This document shows positions 35,801-43,859 of a stretch of DNA of 64,000 nt, in pieces. Each line of letters starts with the position of its first letter. Position 1 is the first letter of the stretch. A program made the translations under genes and the position numbers. Under the pieces are notes generated by a model. The model saw only the letters and a program-made list of their open reading frames with translations, ran no database searches and was not told the DNA's origin. The stretch comes from Bryobacterales bacterium (GTDB taxonomy: Bacteria; Acidobacteriota; Terriglobia; Bryobacterales; Bryobacteraceae): positions 1 through 64,000 of the forward strand of contig JADZGD010000013.1 of assembly GCA_020854055.1 (NCBI GenBank). The letters are read 5' to 3'.

Positions 35801-36018
35801 AGAAACCGGTCGATATCGGCCCGGTTCATCTTGCCGTTCCAGACGAAAAACGGTGACGTGCTGTACTCCACCGGCGGCTTGGCGAAAAGCTCGGTGAGGC
35901 GCGCTCCGGAATCGATCACCGGGTGCCAGGCACTGCTGGTTTCGGCAGAGACCAGCGCCGGGACAGCGGCCAATAACACGACGCACTGCAACTTGAGCGA
36001 GAGCAGGTTACGAGACAA
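32875..36018 (-). CDS. Secreted GH106-like alpha-L-rhamnosidase family protein
   Basis: A 1047-aa protein with a signal peptide (LQCVVLLAAVPALVSAE). The N-terminal two thirds read like the large TIM-barrel hydrolases grouped with GH106: SPFFVWNGKMNRADIDRFL, MEVWLYDENSYPSGFAGG, GVFTDEPNINAPRAGS, WTGHYWEHGW and RRTLSETYGGGGWELRFED, with Glu/Asp residues suited to catalysis. The C-terminal part has beta-sandwich modules (WKVSVNGQPVEHLANQWW, WHGTVAEVFVNGTSAGII) like galactose-binding domains. Release of terminal rhamnose from plant pectin or glycosides is likely but inferred. It is a single gene, divergent from a Crp-type regulator. Confidence 0.78.
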   Translation of the reverse strand: MSRNLLSLKLQCVVLLAAVPALVSAETSSAWHPVIDSGARLTELFAKPPVEYSTSPFFVWNGKMNRADIDRFLTACHSQNIRSVFIHPRPGLITAYLSEEWLSLVRYTADEAAKLGMEVWLYDENSYPSGFAGGNVPARMPESYNQGVGLVPHRVNQLTPGDASKYKVILKQEAGGFRDVTATAGGETGKPGDYYCYELAFYPKGPWFGGWSYVDLIHPGVTEKFIDVTMTPYERTLGRELGRRVPGVFTDEPNINAPRAGSMRWTPDLFEQFSRRWGYDLKLNLPSLFEPAGDWRKVRHDYYSVLLDLFIDRWSKPWHAYAEKKGFSWTGHYWEHGWPSPADGPDNMAMYAWHQVPGIDMLFNQFAEGVHAQFGNVRSVRELASVASQMGRRRTLSETYGGGGWELRFEDMKRLGEWEYVTGVNFMNQHLAFDTIVGARKHDYPQSFSYHEPWWNHYGVLAEHFARLSMALATGEQVNHTLILEPTTSAWMYASRGGKDPRLDALGDSFQTLLNELEARQVEYDLGSENIIKHHGRAEGAHLVVGKRRYDLVVLGPGTESLDTSTVALLEPFLAGGGKVLSFIDPPGRVDCAVNDRIEKLARRYPGQWTRAASPGDSEAVRLLASPGFRMNWNRATGGKLFHQRRQLTDGQLVFLANSSLEHAAKGSFTIEAGAITRLDPTSGTRAAYPARTNGAGEEIEFDLAPGGSLLLLASRQGKPVAPGAPPQPDTVIPSSGPLAVRRMEPNALTIDYCDLKLDGKLDKDLYFFVAADKVFRHFGFDGNPWSTSVQYKTAIVDRNHFPPGSGFEATYHFDVDNPDAVRAGLKAVVERPALWKVSVNGQPVEHLANQWWLDRAFGVYNIGAHIVRGDNSIRLVASPMSVHAELEPIYITGNFNLEAQAKGWRLTQSTRPELGPWKQMGLPFYSWQMAYSRDYRFQETPQAAKVRMGRWHGTVAEVFVNGTSAGIIGWQPYEIAIGKYLRQGNNRIEVVVYGSLKNLLGPHHPPINRGLTGPHSFSKAPAQTPPGADYDLEAYGLMEPFEVLAR

Positions 36019-36160
36019 GGATCCTCCGCGGGCGGCTAGTTTTCACGCCACCAGACCATTCTGGCACCGATCATCAAGCCGGAGGGGGTCTTGCTTCACG
36101 GCCCGATCGGACGTAACCCGGCGGCGTTGGGATCCATCTCATTTAATTGAAGGGAAGTAA

Positions 36161-36856
36161 ATGGGTGTTCTGGCGGCTGGCTTGCCGGGCGAGACCCGAT
36201 CCGTAGATTTAGGCGCTGACCGCGTGCCCGGACACACGCGGACGTTTCGAAAGGGAGCCTTGCTGTGGGTCCGGAACCAGCCATCGGGCAGTGTATTCCT
36301 GGTGAAGCGTGGCGAGGTCGAGATCCTGGTGCCTGGCCACAAATCACGAGACACCGTCATTCAGGTGGTAAAACCCGGCGAGATTTGCGGCCTGGCCAGC
36401 TTCAATCGCAAGCGGATTTCCCCTACCACGGGCCGCGCCCTGGTCCAGACCGAGGTGCTGGAGATCGCGATAGAAGACTTTCTGGCTCTTCTGGCACGCT
36501 CCCCCCGGATGGCGCGGTCCGTCATCGTCAGCGCCTGTGAGCGCCTTGCTTTTGCCGAGGAGCGTATTCACATTCTGGCGCAACGTGGCGCGGAGGACCG
36601 CATTGTCGCCCTGTTGTTGCAACTGGCCCGGCGCCGCGGCCATCCTTCGCTGGCGCAGCCCGATTTCGTGCGCCTCGCGGTCACGCACGCTGAACTCGCG
36701 CGGCTCGCGGGAATGAACCGCGCTCACGTCTCGGTGGTTCTCAACCGCCTGCGTGTGAAGGACCTGATTCGCTACGGCCGCGGTAATCCGCCCCAGGTCA
36801 ATATGCCCGCCCTGCTGAAACACGCCGAGCCACAGTCCGGCCAGATTCCCGCCTGA
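36161..36856 (+). CDS. Crp/Fnr-family transcription regulator
   Basis: A 231-aa regulator. An N-terminal cyclic-nucleotide-binding-like beta-roll covers about 25-120 (GSVFLVKRGEVEILVPG, VVKPGEICGLASF). A dimer helix and a C-terminal winged helix-turn-helix follow (LAVTHAELARLAGMNRAHVS then VVLNRLRVKDLI). The classical Arg-Ser pair for cAMP binding is not evident, nor is an Fnr cysteine cluster, so the ligand is unknown. It is divergent from the GH106-like gene and 77 bases upstream of cysH in the same direction. It could regulate either neighbour. Confidence 0.88.
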   Translation: MGVLAAGLPGETRSVDLGADRVPGHTRTFRKGALLWVRNQPSGSVFLVKRGEVEILVPGHKSRDTVIQVVKPGEICGLASFNRKRISPTTGRALVQTEVLEIAIEDFLALLARSPRMARSVIVSACERLAFAEERIHILAQRGAEDRIVALLLQLARRRGHPSLAQPDFVRLAVTHAELARLAGMNRAHVSVVLNRLRVKDLIRYGRGNPPQVNMPALLKHAEPQSGQIPA

Positions 36857-36933
36857 CGGGCGCAGGCCAGCGTCACGTTCGTTCCACCATTTCCTTTGCA
36901 ATTTGCAGTCTTTCTATAGTATCTTGATAGAGA

Positions 36934-37749
36934 TTGTACACTTATACTCTTGATGAGCTGGAAGCGCTGGATGCCGCCAACGTGTTGAAGTGGGCCATCC
37001 GGGTGTACGGCTCACGATTCGCCATCATCACTGCGTTTCAGGATGAGGGGATGGCCATTATCGACATGGCCACCCGCATGGACCGCAGCGTACGCGTGGT
37101 GACCATCGACACGGGCCGATTGCCCGCCGGGACGTTGGAGATGATCGAACGGGTCCAGTCGTGGTATGGAATCCGGATTGAAGTACTCCGGCCCGATCCT
37201 GACGAGGTAGCGGGGATGGTTCTCCGGCACGGACCGAATCTGTTTCGAGATTCGGTCTCGCAGCGCCGCCTGTGCTGCGAGATTCGCAAAGTCAGGCCGC
37301 TCGCACGAGCCTTGGAGGGGTTGGACGCCTGGGCCTCCGGCCTGCGCCGCACGCAGGGGATCGAGCGCGCCGCGGCGCCGCGCGTGGACACTTCCTCACC
37401 CCGGCTGAAGCTGAACCCGCTCGCCGACTGGACGGACGGGCAACTTACCGAATACCTAACCCGGCACCGTGTACCCCGGCATCCGTTATATGCCGCGGGT
37501 TACGCGAGTATTGGCTGCGAGCCCTGCACCCGCCCGGCGGGCTCTGGACGGGAAGGGCGCTGGTGGTGGGAACAAGGCGCGGCGAAGGAATGTGGCCTGC
37601 ACTTCATGCCGGATGGCGGAGCGCGGCGCGAACTGGATATTCTGCTCGAAGAGATTCTTCATGCACAAAGGATTCACACTGTGGATAACGGGAATGTCGG
37701 GGTCCGGCAAGAGCACCCTTGCCGGGATTCTGCTGGATCGCTTCCGTAA
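36934..37749 (+). CDS. cysH: Adenylylsulfate (APS) reductase, [4Fe-4S] CysH type
   Basis: A 271-aa assimilatory sulfonucleotide reductase that forms sulfite. The PP-loop-type fold is seen in FAIITAFQDEGMAIIDMA and VVTIDTGRLPAGTLEM. RRLCCEIRKVRPLARAL and IGCEPCTRP provide the CC...CxxC cysteines that bind a [4Fe-4S] cluster, which marks APS rather than PAPS reductases. The catalytic Cys is in AAKECGLHF. The start is a TTG at 36934 in an AT-rich patch. The last 89 bases overlap the cysC start in another frame, adding about 20 unusual residues after EEILHAQ. Confidence 0.88.
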   Translation: MYTYTLDELEALDAANVLKWAIRVYGSRFAIITAFQDEGMAIIDMATRMDRSVRVVTIDTGRLPAGTLEMIERVQSWYGIRIEVLRPDPDEVAGMVLRHGPNLFRDSVSQRRLCCEIRKVRPLARALEGLDAWASGLRRTQGIERAAAPRVDTSSPRLKLNPLADWTDGQLTEYLTRHRVPRHPLYAAGYASIGCEPCTRPAGSGREGRWWWEQGAAKECGLHFMPDGGARRELDILLEEILHAQRIHTVDNGNVGVRQEHPCRDSAGSLP

Positions 37750-38194
37750 AGCCGGAGCCAAGGTTGAACTGCTCGATGGTGATATCGTCCGGACGCGCCT
37801 CTCCAAGGGACTGGGCTTCAGCAAGCCGGATCGCGATGAGAACATCAGCCGGATCGGATTTGTGTGCGAGTTGCTGTCGCGAAACGGCGTAATCGCGCTG
37901 GTGGCCGCTATCTCGCCATATCGCGAGGCTCGCCAGCAGGTACGCGAGCGTGTCGAAAACTTTGTTGAGGTATACTGCCAGGCTCCCTTGGAAGTACTTT
38001 GCGGCCGTGACGTCAAAGGCCTCTACAAGAAGGCGCTATCGGGTGAGATCCGGAACTTCACCGGCGTGTCGGACCCCTACGAGCCGCCGCTCGATGCCGA
38101 GGTCACCATCGATTCCTCGACCTGCACCCCCGAGCAGGCGGCCGGTAACGTCTGGGCTAAGCTGAAGGACTTGGGGTTGATTTGCTTTGATTGA
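37661..38194 (+). CDS. cysC: Adenylylsulfate kinase
   Basis: A 177-aa APS kinase that phosphorylates APS to PAPS. The P-loop is WITGMSGSGKST at about residues 8-19. DGDIVRTRLSKGLGFSKPDR, the ISPYREARQQVRERV substrate lid and RDVKGLYKKALSGEI are family motifs. The frame is open upstream to 37469, but the ATG at 37661 (MHKGFTLWITGMSG) is the natural start and lies inside cysH. Because cysH uses APS directly, PAPS made here is probably for sulfotransfer or a branch of sulfur metabolism. The PHP gene follows with an eight-base overlap. Confidence 0.92.
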   Translation: MHKGFTLWITGMSGSGKSTLAGILLDRFRKAGAKVELLDGDIVRTRLSKGLGFSKPDRDENISRIGFVCELLSRNGVIALVAAISPYREARQQVRERVENFVEVYCQAPLEVLCGRDVKGLYKKALSGEIRNFTGVSDPYEPPLDAEVTIDSSTCTPEQAAGNVWAKLKDLGLICFD

Positions 38195-39059
38195 CCTTCA
38201 TAGCCACACGACCGAGTCCGACGGCACCGTCAGTCCCGCCGATCTGGTTGAATCGGCCCTCCGGGCACGCCTTGAAGCGTTGGGAATTACCGACCACGAC
38301 ACATTGGCCGGTTATGACCAGGCGCAACCGCTGGCGGAAGCCCGCGGCCTGGAGTTGATCTGCGGGATCGAACTGAGCACGAAGGCCGCTTTTGACGGCC
38401 GTCCGGGACGGGCCAGTGTCCATCTGTTGGGCTACTTTCCCGACTCCGGACCCGCGCCGGAGTTCCGCTCCTGGTTGCTGGAGTTGCAGGAATCGCGGCG
38501 GGACCGAAACGTCCGGCTGGCGATGCGGCTCCGCGAACTGGGGATCGAGATCCAACTGGAGGAGGTATCGGCGCTGGGACACAACCTCACCGGCCGCCCG
38601 CACTTCGCCCGGCACCTGCTGGCAAAAGGCTATGTGAAGACGATCCAGGAGGCCTTCGACCGGTATTTGGATGAATCCGCGCCCGGCTATGTAGAGCGAA
38701 TGGAGCCGGGCTTTGCGGAGGCCGCCGGACGCATCCGGCAAGCCGGCGGGATCAGTTCCCTGGCGCATCCGGTACGCCTGGCCGGCCGGGATCCGGTACT
38801 TGAACCCCGCCTGATCCGGATTTTGGTCGAAATGGGGCTTGCCGGTATCGAGGTCTATCACTCCGACCATTCTCCTGAAGACGCAGCCCGCTATCTCGGC
38901 TACGCCCGGGAATACGGCCTGGTGGTAACCGGCGGCTCCGATTTTCACGGCGAGGTCAAGCCGGAAACGTTTCTTGGCACGGGCCGGCGAGGCAACCTGA
39001 GGGTTCCCCGCGGTGTGCTCGATGAGCTACGCGCCGCCCTGTGCCACGTGCGCAGATGA
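38187..39059 (+). CDS. PHP-domain phosphoesterase (YciV/RNase AM-like)
   Basis: A 290-aa metal-dependent phosphoesterase. PHP motifs are complete: DLHSHTTESDG, LGITDHDTLAGY, GIELST, the ALGHNLTGRPHFARHL insertion, SLAHPVRLAG, VYHSDHSPED and GGSDFHGEVKP. Proteins with this layout hydrolyse 3',5'-nucleoside bisphosphates such as pAp and act as 5'-3' exoribonucleases. Here it follows cysC with an eight-base overlap (TTG start), so removal of pAp produced from PAPS use is a sensible role; that is inference. The 3' end overlaps convergent ygfZ by 33 bases. Confidence 0.87.
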   Translation: MIDLHSHTTESDGTVSPADLVESALRARLEALGITDHDTLAGYDQAQPLAEARGLELICGIELSTKAAFDGRPGRASVHLLGYFPDSGPAPEFRSWLLELQESRRDRNVRLAMRLRELGIEIQLEEVSALGHNLTGRPHFARHLLAKGYVKTIQEAFDRYLDESAPGYVERMEPGFAEAAGRIRQAGGISSLAHPVRLAGRDPVLEPRLIRILVEMGLAGIEVYHSDHSPEDAARYLGYAREYGLVVTGGSDFHGEVKPETFLGTGRRGNLRVPRGVLDELRAALCHVRR

Positions 39060-39959
39060 CCCGGCGACCGTAAGGGCGGCGTTGGTCCGGACCGGTTCGG
39101 CCCGCAGCCATGCAAACGCCTGAACGCGGCCGGTGACCGGCGAGATGACCGCAGAAGCGACCTCCCCGACCTCTTTCTCCCCGGCCAGCACTGCCGCGCC
39201 CTCATCGGGCAGGCTGGGCGAATCGATCTCCAGGTGGCACAACAGCCAGTTTGTGTGTCCCCGTGCGCGTAGCCGCTCAACGATCTCCTGGCCAAGGTAG
39301 CAGCCCTTGTTGAAATGCACGGCATGCATTCGCTGCGTTTCCTGGGGCAGATGTTCGGCGTTGAACTCGTCGCCATAGCGCGGCACGCCGTTTTCCAACC
39401 GCACGGCGCGGGCATCTTCCGCCGTCGCCGCTACCAGTCCCAGCCGCGCGATGAGTGCGTCCTTTTCCCGGCGTGGAAGATAAACCCGGAAGCCGGGTTG
39501 TCCGGTGGAGGAGATCTTCGCCACCATTCGGTCTTCCCATTGGTTCCAGGCGAAGTCTTCGGCCGGAAGCGTAGCGCCGGCGTCCTCCAGCGCCGCGGCG
39601 GCCTGTGGGCCTTCCACGCCCAGCACCGCCGTCTCCGGTGTTTCATCCGTCAACGTGACCGCATCGGCGATGATGTATTTCTTGATGTGGCGGAACAGCG
39701 GCTCGGCGGTCTCAGGCTCGGTGTCGAGCAGCAGCGCATCCTCGCCGCAGAGAATGAAAGCATCGGCCTGAATGCGGCCCTGCACCGAGAGAAAGAACGC
39801 ATACAGCCCGTGGCCCCGTTCAAGCTGTTTGATGTGATTGCTGCTCAGGTTGTGCAACAGCCGGACGCGATCCTTTCCAGTGGCGCGCAGCCAGCCACGG
39901 CCCGTGAGATCGATTAGGGCGGCGCCTTCTCGAAGCGCCTTGTATCCGTCGGTTGGCAT
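39027..39959 (-). CDS. ygfZ: YgfZ/GcvT-like folate-binding iron-sulfur cluster protein
   Basis: A 310-aa tetrahydrofolate-dependent protein that assists Fe-S cluster repair or assembly. The family signature K-G-C-Y-x-G-Q-E is present in NKGCYLGQEIVERLRARG, after LPQETQRMHAVHF. The N-terminus (GAALIDLTGRGWLRATGKDR) is GcvT-like. The ATG at 39959 (MPTDGYKALREG) is preferred over 39980. It is convergent with the PHP gene, sharing 33 bases. A role near cysH, which carries a [4Fe-4S] cluster, would make sense but position alone does not show it. Confidence 0.9.
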   Translation of the reverse strand: MPTDGYKALREGAALIDLTGRGWLRATGKDRVRLLHNLSSNHIKQLERGHGLYAFFLSVQGRIQADAFILCGEDALLLDTEPETAEPLFRHIKKYIIADAVTLTDETPETAVLGVEGPQAAAALEDAGATLPAEDFAWNQWEDRMVAKISSTGQPGFRVYLPRREKDALIARLGLVAATAEDARAVRLENGVPRYGDEFNAEHLPQETQRMHAVHFNKGCYLGQEIVERLRARGHTNWLLCHLEIDSPSLPDEGAAVLAGEKEVGEVASAVISPVTGRVQAFAWLRAEPVRTNAALTVAGSSAHVAQGGA

Positions 39960-40102
39960 TCGTTCAGCTCCTCCGGTCACTGTCCGCTCGATGGCGCAAG
40001 CCGCCGGTAGCGCCGTTCCGTTTGCGCCCGGCCTCCGAATCGGGAATCAATAGCGGGAATTCGCCCAGAATTAAGTCCATGTATCCAGTTTACAATCGAC
40101 TT

Positions 40103-40735
40103 ATGATTCACGAGATTTTGCCCGTGGGCGTGCTCGGTTGCAACTGCTCGATTTTTGGTGTCCAGCACGGCGGCGAGGCGATCGTGATCGATCCCGGCGA
40201 CGACATTCGGGAGATTGCCGGCATCCTCGAACGCCACGAATTGAGAGTGACGGCCATCGTCATCACCCATGCCCACATCGATCACATCGGCGGGGCCCAC
40301 CGGCTAAAGACACTGACCGGCGCGCCGGTCTACATGAATCAGAACGACCAGGAACTGTACGACCATTTGGATATGCAGGCGGCCTGGCTCGGGGTGCGCG
40401 CTCCGGAGCGGACGCCAATTGACCAGGACATCCAAGACGGCGACCGGCTGAGGCTCGGCAGTGCCGATTTTGAGATGCGGCATACCCCTGGCCACACCCA
40501 GGGCAGCATCAGCATCTACATTCCGGCGGAGGAGAAACTGGTGGCCGGTGATACTCTCTTTGCCGGATCCATCGGCCGCACGGATCTGCCAGGCGGCAAC
40601 GGCCGGCAGATCATCGTGTCCATCAAGGAAAAGCTGCTGGTGCTGCCCGATGAGACCGTGGTGGTCCCCGGTCACGGCCCTGGTACCACCATCGGCGCCG
40701 AGCGGGAGCGGAATCCCTTCCTTCAGGGCCTGTAG
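40103..40735 (+). CDS. Metallo-beta-lactamase fold hydrolase (glyoxalase II-like)
   Basis: A 210-aa hydrolase. The metal motif HxHxDH appears in VITHAHIDHIGG, with further ligands in RHTPGHTQGSI, GDTLFAGSIGRTDLPGG and VVPGHGPGTTIG. This is the pattern of hydroxyacylglutathione-hydrolase-like or persulfide-type MBL proteins. The ATG at 40103 (MIHEILPVGVLGCNCSIFG) is the natural start; a longer frame from 39953 overlaps ygfZ. The substrate is unknown. It is a single gene. Confidence 0.88.
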   Translation: MIHEILPVGVLGCNCSIFGVQHGGEAIVIDPGDDIREIAGILERHELRVTAIVITHAHIDHIGGAHRLKTLTGAPVYMNQNDQELYDHLDMQAAWLGVRAPERTPIDQDIQDGDRLRLGSADFEMRHTPGHTQGSISIYIPAEEKLVAGDTLFAGSIGRTDLPGGNGRQIIVSIKEKLLVLPDETVVVPGHGPGTTIGAERERNPFLQGL

Positions 40736-40757
40736 AAGACCGGCCGGCCGCCAGGTC

Positions 40758-41744
40758 TCAGCGTTTGAAGAACCAAAGCCAGAAGTCCTGTGTTCCCTCG
40801 CCGTGGTGGTGGCGCAGTTCAAAGCCGTGCCGCTCCGCAATGGTGTGCATCTCCGCGGCCGTAAAGCAGGCGCCCAGCCAGGTGTCGGCCACTTCGGCCC
40901 CGGCGGCCGGGTAGCCCTGAACCTGGAACTTGAACAGGCGGCCGGACTTCAGCAAGCGGCCGGTATCGCGGATGTAGTTCTCCACCACCTCTTTCGCCGG
41001 AATGTGCTGGAACACGATGTAGGAGAAAGCGAAATCGAAGGCTGCGGGCGGCACCACCGAGAGGTCCAGTCCGCTAGTCTGATGCAGGAAGACGTTGTCG
41101 CAGCCTGCCAGGTGATTTCGCGCCCGCCGCAGCATCTCCCCGCTGATATCCACTCCGTGCACCTCGCCGAACATTCGCGCCAGTGCCCTGGTTATCCGGC
41201 CGGCCCCACAGCCAATTTCGAGCACTCGCATGCAAGCGGGGTCGTCCCCCTGGCAAATGTTGGCCAGATCGGTGCTGATCTGCTCTCTGACATTGGCTTC
41301 ACCGCTGGCAAAGTACTCGTCAAGACTCCATTCCTTCTCGGCTGTGTTGGTGTAGTGGAGTGCGTTTTCAGCGGCCCGGACGTCCCATTCGGAACGCATT
41401 TTCGCCGAAAGTTCATCGTTCGGCATCAACTGGATGCGCAGGTCGTTGCGTTCGCGTTCGAGTTCGGTGGCGCGCGCGACGCACGCAGCCAACTCCCGGT
41501 CAATCCGCTGGCAGTGAGCCTTCAATTGGTCGCGCTCCGCCTCCAACGCGTCGCGCGCGGCGATCAGTTCGCTGATTAGGCGCGCCTGCTCGGCCTCACG
41601 GCGCTGACGTTGCTCCCGTTCGGCCGTAAGATCGCGCGCCGCGCCGGTCACGTCCGCTTCCAACCAGCCGGCCAGCCGGCGTACACACCCATGGATCCGC
41701 TGCTTGAGCACTCCTTCGAGTGTATCGTGTGATCCGCTCTCCAC
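40758..41744 (-). CDS. Class I SAM methyltransferase with N-terminal coiled coil
   Basis: A 328-aa protein. Residues about 35-110 form a highly charged coiled coil (LTAEREQRQRREAEQARLIS, LERERNDLRIQL). The rest is a SAM-dependent methyltransferase with motif I MRVLEIGCGAGRITRALA and VHGVDISGEMLRRAR, plus FAFSYIVFQHIP. The coiled coil suggests oligomerisation or docking on a partner. The substrate is unknown; such proteins occur in glycan or O-antigen modification. It is a single gene, divergent from a CBM9-like gene. Confidence 0.83.
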   Translation of the reverse strand: MESGSHDTLEGVLKQRIHGCVRRLAGWLEADVTGAARDLTAEREQRQRREAEQARLISELIAARDALEAERDQLKAHCQRIDRELAACVARATELERERNDLRIQLMPNDELSAKMRSEWDVRAAENALHYTNTAEKEWSLDEYFASGEANVREQISTDLANICQGDDPACMRVLEIGCGAGRITRALARMFGEVHGVDISGEMLRRARNHLAGCDNVFLHQTSGLDLSVVPPAAFDFAFSYIVFQHIPAKEVVENYIRDTGRLLKSGRLFKFQVQGYPAAGAEVADTWLGACFTAAEMHTIAERHGFELRHHHGEGTQDFWLWFFKR

Positions 41745-41791
41745 CCACTACCCGCCGCGCCCGGCCGGTTCCGTCTTATAGTGGAATAGCA

Positions 41792-42481
41792 ATGAAAGCT
41801 CTTGTATTGTTGCTCGGCTGCACATCGATTATGTTTGCTGATGGTCCCGGTCTTATCTCAAGCCCCTTCGTCAAATCGGATTTCCCACTCACTGCGAATC
41901 CGTCCGCGCGCCACTGGAAGAGCGTCAAACCCGTCTACATGGCCAACGGTCCGACCGGAGAGGCGGTAGCCAATCATGAGACCGCCATCCGTTCGCTCTG
42001 GAGCGAGCAGGCGATCTATTTCCTGTTCACCTGCCCGTACGAGCAGTTGCACCTCAGGCCCAACCCTTCCACCACCAGTGAGACGAACAATCTGTGGGAC
42101 TGGGACGTAGCCGAGGTATTTATTGGCAGCGACTTTGACAATATCAACCACTATTACGAGTTCGAAGTCTCACCGCAGGGTGAATGGGTGGATCTTGACA
42201 TTCACCATGACGCGCCGCATCCGGCGGACGGCTGGACATGGCAGTCGGGCTTCGAGTCCAAGGCGCGGCTGGATACCGCCAAGAAGATCTTCTGGGTCGA
42301 GATGAAGATCCCTTTTTCGGCTATCGACAAACGTCCGCCGGCGAATTACCGGGAGTTTCGCATTAATTTTTACCGCTGCCAGGGCGCCGATCCGAATCGC
42401 AAATACCTTGCCTGGCAACCCACGGGGAAGGTGAACTTCCATGTGCCGGAAGCGTTCGGGCGGCTGGTCCTGAGGAAATAG
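41792..42481 (+). CDS. Secreted CBM9/DOMON-like carbohydrate-binding protein
   Basis: A 229-aa protein with a signal peptide (MKALVLLLGCTSIMFADG) beginning at the ATG at 41792. The body matches the family 9 carbohydrate-binding beta-sandwich: ALWSEQAIYFLF-like SLWSEQAIYFLFTCPYEQLH, NNLWDWDVAEVFIGSDF, YYEFEVSPQGEWVDLDIHHD, VEMKIPFSAIDKRPP and EFRINFYRCQG. It probably binds extracellular sugars or is part of a glycan-degrading system. It precedes the phosphohexomutase gene by one base, though a functional link is not obvious. Confidence 0.82.
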   Translation: MKALVLLLGCTSIMFADGPGLISSPFVKSDFPLTANPSARHWKSVKPVYMANGPTGEAVANHETAIRSLWSEQAIYFLFTCPYEQLHLRPNPSTTSETNNLWDWDVAEVFIGSDFDNINHYYEFEVSPQGEWVDLDIHHDAPHPADGWTWQSGFESKARLDTAKKIFWVEMKIPFSAIDKRPPANYREFRINFYRCQGADPNRKYLAWQPTGKVNFHVPEAFGRLVLRK

Positions 42482-42482
42482 C

Positions 42483-43856
42483 ATGGCCGCCGAAGGATCG
42501 CTGCGCATTTCCCAGGTCGGCCTGCGGGGTGTCGTTGGCAGCGGTATGACTGCCGCCCACGTGCTCGACTTCGCTTCCGCTTTCGGTACTCTGCTGGCGG
42601 CTCCAGGCCCGGTCGTGATCGGCCGCGACCCGCGGGCCAGCGGCGTGATGATCCGCGAGGGTGTCGTCTCCGCGCTGATGGCCTGCGGCCGCGACGTCAT
42701 CGACCTGGGTGTTGTCTCCACACCGGTGATCCAACATGCGATTCGGCGCCAGGATGCCGCCGGCGGGGTCTCCATCGGGGCCAGCCACAACCGGGCCGAA
42801 TGGAACGCCCTGAAGTTCTTCGGCGCCGGCGGGACCTACCTCTCCTCGGCCGAGGCCAGCGAGTTGCTCGACATTTACCACCTGCGCCGTTTCGATTTCG
42901 CAGAATGGCAACAGATCGGCCGGTTGCGCTACCAGAAGGACGCCCTGGATCTTTACCTGGACGAATTGAGCGAAGTCTACGACATCAGTTCTCTAAGCGG
43001 CCTCAAGATTCTGGTGGATTGCTGTAATGGAACGTCATCGCTCATCCTCCAGCGTCTCAAAGAACGCTTCGGGCTCGATGTCATCCTCATCAATCAGAAG
43101 ATCGAGGGTGTCGCCTTTGCGCACGAGCCCAACACGACCATGGCGACGATCGGTCTTCAATTGGCGCCGCTGGTCCGGCCCGTGGGCGCCGATGCCGGAT
43201 TCCTGTTCGATGTCGATTCGGACCGCGTAGCCTTCGCTACCGAGCAGGGAGAAGCGGTTTCCGAAGAGATGGTGCTGCCGTTGCTCGCCGACTATTTTCT
43301 GCCCAAAGGGCCGGGCAAAATCGTCATTACGAATCTGTCCACAACGGCGCTGGTGGACGAAGTGGCCCGGCGCGCGAATGGCCGCGTGGTGCGTGTGCCC
43401 GTGGGCCGCCAGGCGGCCATTGATGCACTGGCCGGATACCGTCCCGAGCAGATCGCCATTGCCGGTGAAGGCACTGGCGCGGTGATGCTGCCGCAATTCC
43501 GCTTCGTGTACGACGGCATCGCCGCCATGCTGGCCGTACTCTCCATGATGGTGGAGCAGGACCGTAAACTTTCAGACATTGTCTATAGCTACCCGCGTTA
43601 CTCGATTCTGAAAGGCCAGGTGCCGCTGGTGAGCCCGCAGATTCCTCTGCTGATGATGGCGCTCCAGGAGCGCTATGCCGGTACCGCTGCCGGCGTCAAC
43701 GTGTCCGATGGCCTGCGCGTGGATTGGCCGGATCGCTGGTTCCACGTCCGCGTAAGCCAGACCGAACCGGTGGTGCGCGTGATCGCCGAACAGAGGGGCG
43801 ATCCGCCCCAGGCTTTATTCGACAGCTTGATGGAGGCTGTCAGGGATTTTAGTTAG
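42483..43856 (+). CDS. Phosphohexomutase-like protein, divergent paralogue
   Basis: A 457-aa member of the alpha-D-phosphohexomutase superfamily, with all four domains. The active-site loop reads GVSIGASHNRAEWNALKF, keeping Ser-His-Asn but changing the usual T-A-S-H-N-P. The metal loop is FDVDSDR, keeping the three Asp and Arg. The sugar-binding loop reads GEGTGAVMLP rather than GE-x-S-G, and the phosphate loop is VSQTEPVVRVIAE rather than RxSNTEP. The changes suggest altered substrate choice or reduced activity. It is tandem with a more canonical copy three bases downstream. Confidence 0.85.
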   Translation: MAAEGSLRISQVGLRGVVGSGMTAAHVLDFASAFGTLLAAPGPVVIGRDPRASGVMIREGVVSALMACGRDVIDLGVVSTPVIQHAIRRQDAAGGVSIGASHNRAEWNALKFFGAGGTYLSSAEASELLDIYHLRRFDFAEWQQIGRLRYQKDALDLYLDELSEVYDISSLSGLKILVDCCNGTSSLILQRLKERFGLDVILINQKIEGVAFAHEPNTTMATIGLQLAPLVRPVGADAGFLFDVDSDRVAFATEQGEAVSEEMVLPLLADYFLPKGPGKIVITNLSTTALVDEVARRANGRVVRVPVGRQAAIDALAGYRPEQIAIAGEGTGAVMLPQFRFVYDGIAAMLAVLSMMVEQDRKLSDIVYSYPRYSILKGQVPLVSPQIPLLMMALQERYAGTAAGVNVSDGLRVDWPDRWFHVRVSQTEPVVRVIAEQRGDPPQALFDSLMEAVRDFS

Positions 43857-43859
43857 AAC

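Noticed and set aside
34579..35856. A 425-codon plus-strand frame inside the GH106-like gene
   Set aside because: Antisense shadow without a signal peptide or domain. The minus frame is a full secreted hydrolase.
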